Shown here: positions 1 through 10,968 of the stretch, piece after piece
Layout: each line of letters begins with the position of its first letter
How positions within the stretch are numbered: the stretch's first letter is position 1
Source: Beverwykella pulmonaria
Lineage: Eukaryota > Ascomycota > Dothideomycetes > Pleosporales > Melanommataceae
NCBI GenBank assembly: GCA_001599595.1
Contig: BCHH01000004.1
Span: 2,564,882-2,628,881, forward strand
DNA: 64,000 nucleotides
Direction of reading: 5' to 3'
Made by a program: the position numbers and the translations under genes
Notes under the pieces: generated by a model
The model's input: only the letters and a program-made list of their open reading frames with translations
Told to the model about the DNA's origin: nothing
Databases searched by the model: none

Positions 1-135
1 ACCCTTGTGCGGATACCCCGTCCCGACTCCTGCAGCGCCCTGCACTTTGCGATCTCGGTAGCTGTCGCGAAAGTGCCGGTCGGATACCCTCTTTTGCGCC
101 GCTGTGCCCTGCCGCCACACCTTTCGCTAGACAAG
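1..135 (+). other. 5' flank of the Ca2+-ATPase gene
   Basis: GC-rich leader or promoter-proximal sequence directly before the ATG at 136. An open frame runs into it but contributes nothing that looks like the N-terminus of the ATPase family. No TATA box is visible. The promoter lies mostly outside the window. Confidence 0.4.
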
Positions 136-3100
136 ATGGAGAATGCATATGCAAAGACCCCGGGCGAGGCTCTGAAGCACTTCCAGGTTACCGAGGAGAA
201 GGGCCTCTCGGAGCCGCAAGTGAGGCGCTTGAGAGAGAAGCATGGCAAGAACGGTACGCAGCTCTCAATCGTTGACAGGAAAGGCCGAGTACTGACGCGA
301 GAGCACAGCGCTTCCCGAGGACCCACCAACGCCAATATGGGAGCTTATACTCGAGCAGTTCAAGGACCAGCTAGTCATAATCCTTCTGGGGTCCGCCGCC
401 GTGTCCTTTGTGCTCGCACTTTTCGAGGACGGCGAAGGATGGACTGCGTTTGTGGATCCAGCAGTTGTACGTCTTCCCTATCGTTGCGACTGCCCCTCCA
501 AACTGCCTGTTGACCAATTTCTTTTCTCTTTTAGATCCTCACCATCTTGATATTAAACGCCGTAGTGGGCGTGTCGCAAGAAACCAGCGCCGAGAAGGCC
601 ATCGCAGCCCTCCAGGAATACTCCGCGAACGAAGCGAAGGTTGTGCGAGATGGAAAGCTCAAGCGCGTAAAGGCCGACGAGTTGGTGCCGGGAGACATCA
701 TATCTGTGACGATTGGAGACAGGATACCTGCTGACTGTCGGATACTCTCTATCCAGAGCAACAGCTTCAATGTGGACCAGTCTATTCTTACGGGAGAGAG
801 TGAGAGCGTGTCAAAGGATACGAGAGTCGTCAAGGATGCGAATGCTGTCAAGCAGGATCAAGTCAATATGCTGTTCTCAGGAACCACAATTGTCACAGGA
901 CACGCAACCGCTCTAGTGGTCCTCACTGGGTCCAGCACAGCGATCGGAGACATCCACGAGAGCATCACATCGCAAATCTCGCAGCCCACGCCGTTGAAAG
1001 AGAAGTTGAACGAGTTTGGAGATCAGCTTGCCAAAGTCATTACCGTCATCTGCATCTTGGTCTGGCTCATCAATTTCCGAAATTTCAGCGATCCGTCTCA
1101 TGGCGGGTTCACAAAGGGCGCTATCTACTATCTGAAGGTATGTGAGCTTGCAACGGCTGCGCCTCTGTTTGTTCTAATAACGTTTAGATTGCCGTTTCTC
1201 TTGGCGTGGCCGCCATTCCGGAAGGTCTTGCGGTTGTCATTACCACCTGTTTGGCCTTGGGTACTCGCAAGATGGCTGCCAGGAATGCCGTCGTCCGCAG
1301 TCTTCCATCCGTAGAAACACTTGGAAGCTGCAGTGTGATTTGCTCCGATAAAACGGGCACCTTAACAACGAACCAGATGAGTGTTAATAAGATCGTCTTC
1401 ATCACCGAGGATGGCAATGGCCTTGAGGAGTTCGATGTGCAAGGAACCAGCTTTGCCCCTGAAGGTGAAGTCTCCTTCCAGGGAAAACGATTGGAGAATT
1501 TGGCCGCCTCCTCATCAACTGTTCGACAACTATGCGAAGTTACTGCACTTTGCAACGACTCGGCTCTCTCCCTGGACGTAAAGAGCGGGGTCCACAGCAT
1601 CATTGGCGAGCCTACGGAAGGCGCACTGCGCGTTCTGGTTGAGAAAGTCGGTACCCCAGATGTACAAGTCAATGCAACCCGATCCAGTGTCTCTCCTATG
1701 GACCGTCTCCACTACGCAAGCAAGTACTACGAGAACCAGGCGCCTAGGCTGTCCACCTATGAGTTCTCGCGGGACCGGAAGAGCATGTCGGTCCTCGTTA
1801 AAGGTCCTGCCAATTCTCAGCGACTTCTTGTTAAAGGCGCCCCGGAGTCCATTCTCGATCGATGCACACATGTGATTACAGGAGAGCAAGGAAAGAAGGT
1901 CGCTCTCAACAAGAAGCTTGCCGCTCTAATTTCGAAGGAGGTTATCGACTATGGAAACCGTGGTCTCCGTGTCATCGCTCTGGCCTCGATTGAGGATGTC
2001 GGCTCCAACCCCCTCCTTTCCAAGGCAAAGACTACCAAGGACTACGCCAAACTGGAACAGAATATGACTTTGATCGGTCTCGTTGGTATGCTGGATCCTC
2101 CTCGCCCAGAGGTACGGGCCTCTATCGCCAAGTGCCGCTCCGCTGGTATCCGTGTTGTTGTGATAACTGGCGACAACCAGAATACCGCAGAGACTATCTG
2201 CAGACAAATTGGTGTCTTTGGGGAGCACGAAGACCTTACTGGAAAGAGCTACACTGGGCGTCAGTTTGATGATCTAAGCCCTTCCGAACAGATGGAAGCC
2301 GCGAAGCGAGCCTCGCTCTTCTCCAGGACCGAGCCAACACACAAGTCCAAGCTCGTGGACCTCCTCCAGCAGGCCGGCGAAGTTGTTGCTATGACTGGTG
2401 ACGGTGTCAACGACGCTCCAGCATTGAAGAAGGCAGATATCGGTGTTGCCATGGGCTCTGGGACCGATGTCGCTAAATTGGCCGCCGATATGGTTCTTGT
2501 TGACGACAACTTCGCCACGATCGAGGGTGCAGTGGAAGAGGGACGATCGATTTACAACAACACTCAGCAGTTCATCCGATACCTTATTTCTTCCAACATT
2601 GGCGAGGTTGTTTCCATTTTCCTGACTGCGGCCTTGGGCATGCCAGAAGCTCTGATCCCCGTTCAACTCCTCTGGGTCAACCTCGTCACCGATGGTCTTC
2701 CAGCCACTGCCCTCTCGTTCAACCCAGCAGACCACGACGTCATGAAACGCCAACCCCGAAAGCGCGATGAGGCTCTCATCAGTGGCTGGTTGTTCTTCCG
2801 CTACATGGTCATCGGTACCTACGTCGGCGCCGCAACCGTCTTCGGTTATGCTTGGTGGTTCATGTTCAATCCTGCTGGCCCTCAAATCACCTTCCACCAG
2901 CTGTCCCACTTCCACCGCTGTTCGGCTCAGTTCTCTGAGATTGGATGCGAGATGTTCGTCAACGACTCCGCCAAAGCCGCCTCTACGGTCTCGCTCTCCA
3001 TCCTCGTCGTCATTGAAATGCTGAACGCAATGAATGCGCTTTCATCCTCCGAGTCGCTTCTTACGCTCCCTCTGTGGAAGAACATGATGCTTGTCTATGC

Positions 3101-3394
3101 CATCTGTCTCAGCATGGCGCTGCATTTTGCTCTTCTCTATGTGCCGTTCTTGCAGGGCTTGTTTAGCGTTATCCCGCTGGATGTGAGCGAGTGGAAGGCG
3201 GTCATGGGTATCAGTCTACCAATCATGTAAGTGCTCCTCCCACTAGATTGCTGTGTGTTTCGCTACTAACCATTTGGAACAGTCTCATCGATGAGGTCCT
3301 CAAGTTCGCCGAGAGGGCGTTCTTCATGCCTACTTCGACCGACCGAATGGAGGTTGCACAGAACGGGAAGACGCTGAGGCCGAAGAAGGAGTAG
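136..3394 (+). CDS. SERCA-type P-type Ca2+-transporting ATPase
   Basis: Five coding exons: 136-253, 309-466, 535-1137, 1188-3226, 3283-3394; 1009 aa, the usual SERCA size. A P2A-type pump that moves Ca2+ from cytosol into the ER or a related compartment at the cost of ATP. Visible in order: N-terminal actuator segment, TGES loop (dephosphorylation), membrane motif PEGL, phosphorylation motif SDKTGTLT with the Asp at about residue 347, nucleotide domain with a KGAPE motif, hinge [12 protein letters not shown], and six C-terminal membrane segments. The start [16 protein letters not shown] matches the typical fungal SERCA N-terminus. All introns are 50-69 nt GT-AG. The nearest named relatives are Neurospora NCA-1 and animal SERCA. 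A Golgi PMR1-type pump is less likely given the 1009-residue length and the SERCA-like N-terminus. Nothing looks broken. Confidence 0.95.
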
Positions 3395-4208
3395 ATTACG
3401 TTTCTCCCTTCTGATCCTAACCTTCATGGTATACGGAACTCATAGGACGAAGGATCATTCCACCTGTATAGTACGATACGATAGCATATAGACCCGAGCC
3501 ATGCAGTCCTGCATTTCTAGGTACGCATTTAGATGGTCGAGCCCCGTATGAAGTCTGCTCACACAAGTGGAGTATGCGAGTCCGCTGCATCTCTCTTGTG
3601 GACTTGCTCAAGAGGCTTTTGGCTGCATCCTCGGATGGAGTTGGAGTTTGCGAAAGATTTTGGACCCGCGTAGTATAGATTGATCGTATTTCACGCAACA
3701 AGACCCTAATACAATTGAATACAAGACTTATTTCGCCCACTCATGTGCATCATTAAACTCTTATGCGTGAACGCTCTCTTGTTTACCGGCGTGTGTCTGG
3801 CAGGAGGGCAAGAGGACATATATATATATATATATCTTTGATAACTCTACGTCAGCCGCGGAATTCTATGAGTAGATTAGGAATGTGGATTTAACTCTCT
3901 GCTGCCCGTTTGCAAATATACAAGTAGAGCGTGCAAAAAGAGGCAGGATGCGGTGAAGTCCAATCAACAAATACTGTAATGAATGAGAATGGTAACTAGG
4001 GTACAAAGATCTCGCTAGCCAAGCAATGATGATTTGAATTCGAAGCACATGCTTTCCCATTCTATTCCATGCACCCACTCTATTTTATATCCTACAAAGA
4101 ACACTTGTGCTCGCTTCTAGACGAACAGGGCAAACATAACTTTTGGTGTCAAATCCTGCCCAGAGATAGTTTTAAAACGCCATGGAGCCCGGTTTCGTTC
4201 CCACTAGA
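3395..4208. other. Convergent 3' intergenic region with (TA)n tract
   Basis: Space between the 3' ends of the Ca2+-ATPase (+) and the ER J-protein (-), so it should hold both 3' UTRs. A pure TA dinucleotide run of about 18 nt lies at 3818-3835. Short ORFs here show no recognisable domain. No RNA gene seen. Confidence 0.5.
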
Positions 4209-5594
4209 CTACCTAGTAGCCCTAGCCTTGGCCTTGCGCTTCCTAGCTTCTCCGTTGGCATTGTTGGCGGTAGCAGACTGCAGGGCTGCTTCGTCTTCGG
4301 GCAGATCGGATGTGTCGAACAGGGGCTCTTCATATGCAGGCTTCTGGCCAAGGATACGGCCGACCGACTGCATGTAGCAGTATTTTGGGAGTTTGAAGAG
4401 AAGCGTGTCGTGAATGGTTGGCCGGGCCTCCTCATCCGGCTGTTCTTTTGTTATTTTGGGTCCGAGATGGCAAGGAATGAGTACTTACGTCGAGCAGAAA
4501 CTCCTGCTTCACGCCGTCCTCGGTCTCCTCCTCCAAGAAGACATTGCCAGTTACATCCACGACGAGCACTTTCCCGTTTTGCGCAACGATCCTCTTCTTC
4601 GGCCCTTGGGACAGAATCGTTGGCTCTGCAGCCTCAACGGGCGTGCTGACGCCCGACCGGCGCACCTTTCTGGAGGCCGGGGTTTTCTTGTCCTTTTTGT
4701 TCTCCTTGTCCATCATGCGCTTCTGGCGACGGTTCATCGGCTGTTGCATCTCATCCGGGGTGTCTTCGGCGCTGTTATCCTGCGTGGGAGACGTGGAAGA
4801 GACGCCCGGAATGCCCTGAATGCCTGTCTCGTCTCCCCACGCAGTCTTGCGGGCGTGCGCGATGTACCTCTCTACGAAATCGCGGCGGCGTTTCCAGCCG
4901 ACAACGAGGGCAAAGTAGTGCATGCCACCGCCAAAGACGACCAACATGCCAAACATGACGGAGCCCAGGCCAGGACGGAAGCGGTTGTAGTAGTATCCCG
5001 TGCCCTTCCACCTGGGAAAGCCATTCTTCAAAAAGTGGTCGTACCGCTCTCTGTCGGGGCCCTTGAGGATGTTGGCAACGACGGTAAGCCTCTGGTAGGC
5101 GGCGGTAACCTTGGTGATGTGGGCATCGATTTCCTTCTTGGAGGGCTGCTTGGTGACTTTGGCGCCCTTCTTCTTGTGCTCGAGGGCGTAGTTGGCAACG
5201 AAGGCCTGGCGTGCCTTGTCCGGGTGGAGAAGGCGCGACTTCTTGCGGAAGCCCTTGTTCACTTCGTCCTGCGAAGCGCCTGGCTTGATGCCGAGCAGGT
5301 CGTAGAAGGTGAGGTTGGCTCCGTCGTGGGCTGCGACGGCGTCACGGGTCTTGAAGATCTCATAGTCTGCGCAATCACATGTTAGCTTGCCCCTCCGGTT
5401 CTGTAGCTGCACACACGACTGCAAACATGGGTGCAGGATGCATCGAGCAGACGCAGAAACATGGCGAGCCCGCGCAGCATCTGACAGCGAGGCATAGGAT
5501 GCAATTGGAAAGGGCACGCACCTTCTTTGGACCAGGCGGCAGCGACGGTGGCCAAGGCACAAAACGCCAGTGTGAGGAAGCCGGTGGGCTTCAT
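4209..5594 (-). CDS. ER membrane J-domain co-chaperone (Erj5-like)
   Basis: Three exons on the minus strand: 5594-5522, 5366-4489, 4439-4209; 393 aa. The first exon encodes a signal peptide (MKPTGFLTLAFCALATVAAA). A J domain follows (TFYDLLGIKPGASQDEVNKG, then the HPD tripeptide in LLHPDKAR). The J domain carries a lysine-rich insertion before the usual ITKVTAAYQRL helix. A membrane segment (MFGMLVVFGGGMHYFALVVG) follows, then a long, charged, probably cytosolic tail rich in Lys/Arg and ending KRKAKARATR. This layout (signal peptide, luminal J domain, one transmembrane helix, basic tail) matches fungal Erj5-type proteins, which recruit luminal Hsp70 (Kar2/BiP) for protein folding. Splice junctions restore a continuous frame (KED|YEIF and LLD|PDEEA). 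The start at 5594 is supported by the signal peptide. Confidence 0.88.
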
Positions 5595-6293
5595 GGCGGC
5601 GGGAGTCGCGGTGTTGCGTGGTGGAGTTCGCGCGGGCGAGGTGAACGGTGCTGGTTGGGAGAGGAGCTGCTGCGGGTGATTTTGTGCGCCGTCGACCGCC
5701 TTGAACGTGGTCCAATGGGCGCGGCGGGTGAAATGGCCGGGAGGGTGTGCCGTGCAGGCGAGGAGACTACAAAGAGCGGGCAGATGTGTCCTCGGCAGGC
5801 TCGTGGCAGACCTCTTCTGCGCGGTGTGCACTTCACCTCTTGCTTCGGTGGCCTCTCGAGAGGTGCTGTGGCTGTGAAACGCGCCTACTCCTCGCGGCGA
5901 CCTACCGGCAAACCCTCCAACGCGAACGTGGCTTCCGTGGCTGCTCGGTGGCGCTCCCTGAAATAGGAATCAGCAATTCGCAAGCGACCAGGGGGTGGGC
6001 CCTCTCCATCTCTCATCAAAAACCGACGACACACCCAACACCGCATTCCCTCACCTCACTCGCCGCTCCCACACCACTGCTCTCGTATTCTCCACAGCCG
6101 CGTCATCTGCGTCTTATTATTGCAATTCTTGCGAACTCGGTAAGGCAGCCATATTCTATAAGTCCACGGCCCCGTCGCTTCCACAAAGGCCACATCACCG
6201 CTGTTTCCCACCCCTAACACCTGCCCTACCGCGAGCTCCCACAGCACCCCCATCGCACATCACACCCCGCGCACTGCACACCACGAGCTAACA
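5595..6293. promoter_or_regulatory. Divergent promoter region (ER J-protein / PRA1)
   Basis: About 700 bp between two divergently read start codons, so both promoters should lie here. The left part is GC-rich. The part next to the PRA1 start (6000-6290) is strongly C-rich and pyrimidine-biased on the plus strand, the usual look of filamentous-fungal promoters and leaders. No clear TATA box or named operator recognised. Confidence 0.45.
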
Positions 6294-6935
6294 ATGGCCG
6301 CTGCTAAAGATCTCGAAGCCCAGCAACAGCAACAGCATCTTCTCACGCCCGACGAGCCCCAGCAGTCCCAGCCATCGGCCCCATCCACGTCCGGCTCAGC
6401 CTTCATGTCTCGCTTCAGCATACCCATCGATGTCCTCACCTCCCGGATGAATCTCTCGGGCCGCTTTGAGGGCTTGCGCTCGCAGTCCGTCTCGTCGCGC
6501 TTCGCCAACCTCCGCCCCATCTCCGAGTTCTTCGACGTGAAGCGCATCTCCAAGCCCGCCAACTTCAGCGAGGTCCAGAGCCGCGTCAACTACAACCTGA
6601 GCTACTTCTCCAGCAACTACGCCGTCGTCTTCGTCATGCTCAGCATCTACAGCCTGCTCACCAACCTCACCCTGCTCTTTGTCATCTGCTTCGTCGTGGG
6701 CGGCATGTACGGCGTCGGCAAGCTGCAGGGCAACGACCTGGAGCTCGGCAGCTGGCGCGCCACCAGCTCCCAGCTCTACACCACCATCCTGGTCATCGCG
6801 ATCCCGCTTGGATTCTGGGCGTCTCCCTTTTCCACCTTTCTCTGGCTGGTCGGCGCGACCGGCGTCACCGTCATTGGCCATGCCACCTTCTTGGACAAAC
6901 CCATCGAGTCAGCTTTTTCCGAGGAGGCGGTCTAG
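6294..6935 (+). CDS. PRA1 family protein (prenylated Rab acceptor, Yip3-like)
   Basis: Single exon, 213 aa. The N-terminal third is soluble and Gln-rich, followed by RMNLSGRFEGLRSQSVSSRFANLRPISEFFDVKRISKP, the typical PRA1 pre-membrane region. Two hydrophobic hairpins follow (about residues 105-140 and 165-200: YAVVFVMLSIYSLLTNLTLLF and LVIAIPLGFWASPFSTFLWLVG). The C-terminus FLDKPIESAFSEEAV is a normal PRA1 end. Such proteins sit in Golgi/ER membranes, bind prenylated Rab GTPases and help vesicle traffic. Its stop is 29 nt before the next start codon on the same strand, unusually close for a fungus. Confidence 0.9.
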   Translation: MAAAKDLEAQQQQQHLLTPDEPQQSQPSAPSTSGSAFMSRFSIPIDVLTSRMNLSGRFEGLRSQSVSSRFANLRPISEFFDVKRISKPANFSEVQSRVNYNLSYFSSNYAVVFVMLSIYSLLTNLTLLFVICFVVGGMYGVGKLQGNDLELGSWRATSSQLYTTILVIAIPLGFWASPFSTFLWLVGATGVTVIGHATFLDKPIESAFSEEAV

Positions 6936-6964
6936 GTCGTGGTCGGCCGCGAGCTCCTTACACT

Positions 6965-8539
6965 ATGCCCCCATGGGGAAGACCACCAGGGGACGGCGTC
7001 GGGAGATACATGGAGGAGGCGGAGGATGTCTATCGGTTTCAGGAGTTCGAGAGCGACGACGAAAAGAACAACGGCGTTTTATTAGATTCGGGGTTTCAAG
7101 AGCTTGCGGATGGGAAGCCATTGAATCCAGATGAGCTTTATTTCAACGACATGGACTTAAGAGCGTGGGAGGCACGAACGGCCGAGCTTGACGGCTTGGC
7201 GTATGGGGAAGAGTACGGCTACCAGGAGGATGAGGGCTACTATGACGAGCCTGGCCGCGTCTGGATGTCGCCAGCAGAATACCAGGAGTATCTATTCCTG
7301 CGGGTATTGGACAAAATAAGGCTCGCGCGCGCCACCGGCGACGAAGATGTACAGCTTACTTCAGAAGAACTGGACGCATACTCGAGAGGGTTGAGGCCGA
7401 GGGCGCCTGCAGTGCGCCCCCAGCCCCAACCCGTGCGAGGACGACCAGTCAGTGCACCCGTAATACAGGGCGTAGTGAACGGTGATACAAACAATACAAT
7501 CCTCAGTGCAAATACATCGAGCATTTCCAGTGGTTCGGGCTCGGGCTCGGGCTCGGGTAGTACCAAACGCAAAAAGAGTCAACAACGAACATCCATCTTT
7601 GCCCCCTGGTCGAAGAAGGAGAAGGATAAACCCAGACCAAGCAGTCGGAAACGCACCCAGTCGAACGTTTCCGAGACACTCGGCCAACCACAGCAACAGG
7701 CGCAGCCATCACCACCCGGCTTCATTGTTCCCGGCCCAAACGGTCTCATGTATGCTCCCATTACCGCCTATGGTCGCGTGCGCCGGGATTCCACGGTCCG
7801 CTCTTCTGCTTCGCCATCCCGGGAGTCTCGGTCGGCCTCGCTTAGCAGCCGTCAAGCACCAACGCCTCCACGTGTCACTCCTCCAAGGGAGATTCCTGGG
7901 GCGTTTCCATCGAGCTCGCCACAGAGGTACTATCGAGACTCCACTCCTCCTCCTCCCCCTCCTCGAAACAGCCGTCCACCCTCGTCTCATTCTCGCTATT
8001 CCATGCAAGACAGCGGGGAGGCTCAACTTCCTCCCAACACCCGCAGTCGTTCGTCCTCCATACAGCAACCAGTGAAGCTCGTCCCTTTTCCCGTCACAGA
8101 CTACCAGCACTATACTGCGGAGCCATATCAGTACCACACCCCAGGACAACCCGCACCCATTCAACCGGCTTTGCAGCCTTCAGCCGCTCAACCTCAATAT
8201 GGCCGAAGGGTAGTTTCAGGACCTACGGATGGCAGCAACTACATGGTTATGCCGCGCCGCGTTCCCGTCCCGGTACAGCGCGCGACAGCACCCGTGCCAG
8301 CTGTCCAAGGTAGCTACTCTGACCCCGCCCTTAGCCAGCGTACGTCTGCGTTGAACGGGGAGGCGAGCGATGACAATGGACAGGGCGGCGTTTTGGTCGA
8401 TGTCATTCCACAAGCTGATGACAAGAGCTACAACGTCCAAACAGCCAAGCCAAGCGGAAAAGAATCGTCCAGCAGTAGGAGTGCAAAGGAAAGTGACCAG
8501 AGGAGGAGGAGCAGTGGACGGACCAGGAGAAAGAACTGA
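6965..8539 (+). CDS. Conserved fungal protein, acidic N-terminus with Ser/Pro-rich basic tail
   Basis: Single exon, 524 aa, function not recognised. Residues about 1-135 are acidic and aromatic (FQEFESDDEKNNGVLLDSGF, DLRAWEARTAELDGLAYGEE, SPAEYQEYLFLRVLDKIRLA) and look like a folded conserved part with a predicted helix. The rest is low complexity: a (Gly-Ser) run from a ggctcg hexamer repeat near 7536-7558, a basic stretch (TKRKKSQQRTSIFAPWSKKEKDK), many Ser-Pro and Pro-rich segments, and a final Arg/Ser tail (RRRSSGRTRRKN). It may be a scaffold or phosphoprotein. The start at 6965 is the first ATG in frame; a second Met at 7010 (MEEAEDVY) is a possible alternative. It lies only 29 nt downstream of the PRA1 stop in a different frame, so its promoter must overlap the PRA1 gene unless the two share a transcript. 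Confidence 0.75.
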   Translation: MPPWGRPPGDGVGRYMEEAEDVYRFQEFESDDEKNNGVLLDSGFQELADGKPLNPDELYFNDMDLRAWEARTAELDGLAYGEEYGYQEDEGYYDEPGRVWMSPAEYQEYLFLRVLDKIRLARATGDEDVQLTSEELDAYSRGLRPRAPAVRPQPQPVRGRPVSAPVIQGVVNGDTNNTILSANTSSISSGSGSGSGSGSTKRKKSQQRTSIFAPWSKKEKDKPRPSSRKRTQSNVSETLGQPQQQAQPSPPGFIVPGPNGLMYAPITAYGRVRRDSTVRSSASPSRESRSASLSSRQAPTPPRVTPPREIPGAFPSSSPQRYYRDSTPPPPPPRNSRPPSSHSRYSMQDSGEAQLPPNTRSRSSSIQQPVKLVPFPVTDYQHYTAEPYQYHTPGQPAPIQPALQPSAAQPQYGRRVVSGPTDGSNYMVMPRRVPVPVQRATAPVPAVQGSYSDPALSQRTSALNGEASDDNGQGGVLVDVIPQADDKSYNVQTAKPSGKESSSSRSAKESDQRRRSSGRTRRKN

Positions 8540-9373
8540 GACTCGCCCTTCTCTCGCTGTCTCTATTGTCGTTCGTCAACCCAAGGTTTTAAGTTCATGT
8601 CATTTGGAAGGCTCTTCTCGTTTTCGGTGCAGGTGTTATCCTATCGCGGACCTTAATCTAATCTCTTCTCTTTCTTTCTTTCCATATTTAAGCGTTCCAC
8701 TGGGCTTCGGGCATTGCGCAAGGTACATGGGTGCGGCTGGATGGGTCCAATGTTTTTAGATCTGGGTGCACCAATGGTGCTGGGTAGTCTTTTTTGGATA
8801 GTACATCTCTCTCTGCTTCTATCAAATATGCTTCGTGAACAACGATCTTGCCGGTGAAGTCCTTGAGACCTCGTCTTAACACGTAAAATAGAAGTGATGG
8901 TGTGGTTGAAAAGCAATTATTATTCTGTTCGTGTGCTACTGGAGCATACCCTACATGTTATCACATCTAGTGAGAAGAAAATGGATGCATTTAGCAAAGG
9001 TAATGCTGGCAGAAACGGTAGGGTTGAGTAGAGTAAACACGATTGCCTAAGCCTCCTCGACACCGTTGCTATTCTCCTTGGATGTGGGAACATGCGGTAA
9101 AGAGAGAATTTAGAGTGAGATAAATCAATTCGAGCTTAGCCTTGGCCTGGGTCTGGAGGCATGAATGATCTTTCATGCAGGGTGATTAAACTCCACTGTG
9201 GCTGATGCTAAGAATGACGTAGCAACGTTTGGTTTGACGACAAGCGACACCTTGTACTCTCCATGCGTTTCCACTCACGCCTCGATTTCTCTTGCATTCC
9301 TAACATCCACGCTGCTCTCCCCTCTCCTCCCCTACTCTAAATATCCACGTTACTCAGTGTTCAGGCTCCTATC
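8540..9373. other. Intergenic, no gene seen
   Basis: Holds the 3' UTR of the upstream gene (T-rich, 8540-8760) and the promoter of the next J-protein. The stretch 9240-9360 is pyrimidine-rich, as expected just before a fungal start codon. Short ORFs show no recognisable content. Confidence 0.4.
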
Positions 9374-10213
9374 ATGTCTGGTAGAGTACACGCCACATTC
9401 CTCTAAAGAGCCCCACTAACTTCTCCCAGCATCAATCGACTACTGTAAGCTTCTCCCCCTTCGCACCACGCCTCGCACCACTCACGAACTCTCCAGATGC
9501 CGCGCTCGAGATCAACTCCAAAGCGACCCAGCAACAGATCCGCGATGCCTACAAAAAGTACGCTCCCCACCCACGCCTCCTCTCACACCACTAACCTCCC
9601 CCCCAGAGCAGCACTAAAGCACCACCCGGACCGCGTCCCCTCCGACTCCCCCGAGCGCGCGACCCGCACGAAGAAATTCCAGCAGATCAACGACGCCTAC
9701 TACACGCTCTCTGACCCGGCCCGCCGCCGCGACTACGATGCCGCGCGCAGCTACTCCTCCTTCACCGGCAGCACGGCAACGCCCGACTCGGAATTCGAAG
9801 AAGAGATCCCGCGCGCCGCGCCCGCGGGCGGCTTCCCCTGGTCGGCCTTCGGCTTCGGGTCTGCGCCTGCTGGAAACACAGAGGAGAGCCACGACCGCTT
9901 CTCGTCTGAGCAGTTCGGCAGCGTCTTCGAGGAGATGCTGCGCGAGGAGGGCATGGCAGAGGGCGAGCGTGCTACGCCCACGGGGAAATTCTGGAGTATT
10001 GTCGGTGGACTAAGTGGCGGCGCGATGGGCTTCATTATTGCAAATTTTCCCGGCATGGTTGCTGGGGCCGTCGCCGGGAACAGGTTGGGGAGTGTGAGGG
10101 ATGCGAAGGGGAAGAGTGTTTATAGTGTTTTCAGTGAGTTGCCGCAGGCGGATAAGGCGAGGTTGTTGAGTGACCTCGCCGCAAAAGTATTTGCGCATGC
10201 GGTGGGGTCGTAG
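9374..10213 (+). CDS. J-domain protein with C-terminal glycine-zipper-like segment
   Basis: Four exons: 9374-9380, 9430-9444, 9497-9557, 9607-10213; 229 aa. The first two coding exons are only 7 and 15 nt. I chose them because they join to MSASIDYYAALEINSKATQQ, a perfect J-domain beginning, with a CTAAC branch site and CAG acceptor just before 9430. Helix II leads to HHPD (HPD motif, about residue 34) and helix III is KFQQINDAYYTLSDPARRRDYD. After an acidic linker comes an Ala/Gly-rich hydrophobic segment (IVGGLSGGAMGFIIANFPGM and AGAVAGNRLGSV) and a C-terminal helix. It should stimulate an Hsp70; the compartment is not clear from sequence. An unspliced reading beginning at 9497 gives a wrong N-terminus (MPRSRSTPK) and lacks helix I. 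Confidence 0.82.
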
Positions 10214-10968
10214 TTGGGAAGACGAGGTTTAGGAGAAGAGATGGGCGGAAACGGATAAGTGGGAGGGTGCTTGAGGCGGGAGGAGTCAAGTGCATGGCTG
10301 TTTTGGAGTAATGGTTGGTAAGGCGGATTTTGGTAATGATATCCTGTGGTTTTGGATTTCTTATATGTACTTCTTTTGGTCTGGTTTAGATAGAAACACA
10401 ATGGGTACAAACAAGATGGCCTTTCGAGACCCGGTTTCCTATTACTTCTACGCCTATCTAAAGAGGTCGTGTTCCTCTAACGTCTAAAGGTAGCTACTTA
10501 CCCACAATCATTGTTGAACAGTGCCAGCTACAGAATTCCATCCTGGTCTATGACTCTGTTTACGTGAAACACAAACTGCTCAGGAGAAGTTGGGCAAAGG
10601 AATATTGTTTATGTGTGATATGATCTATTCTAACCCTTTTGATAGGAGGGGCACAGTGAAGTGGAATCCATCCATCTCCTTGCTCCTGAACTCCTGAACC
10701 TCGAGCCGTAGCCCGAGATCCTTCAGGGCGAATCAATTCCCAAGCCAAAGAGATGAAATATACAAACTCGAGCCAAGTCAATACAGGCATTAAAGCGTCC
10801 TCCCATCATACATAGCTGGAACCGGGGCGATACATTTCTCCGCCCGTTCTGCCCCGTCTCTTTCCGTCCCATGTCTGATCCCCTGAAGACCAAAGTACCA
10901 TGGAGGCCATAGTACCATGCTCTAGCCTCACCATCCACGCCTTCAAAGAGTCAAGATCCTCTCCCTCA
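10214..10968. other. Convergent 3' intergenic region, no gene seen
   Basis: Between the 3' ends of the J-protein (+) and the Gly/Ser-rich protein (-). T/A-rich runs near 10340-10400 fit 3' UTR and polyadenylation sequence. Nothing else recognised. Confidence 0.4.

Noticed and set aside
2274..2915. 213-codon minus-strand ORF inside the Ca2+ ATPase
   Set aside because: Antisense of the conserved hinge and membrane region of a clear P-type ATPase.
4414..5385. 323-codon plus-strand ORF opposite the ER J-protein
   Set aside because: Long only because it mirrors the GC-rich coding strand; the minus strand has signal peptide, HPD motif and transmembrane helix.
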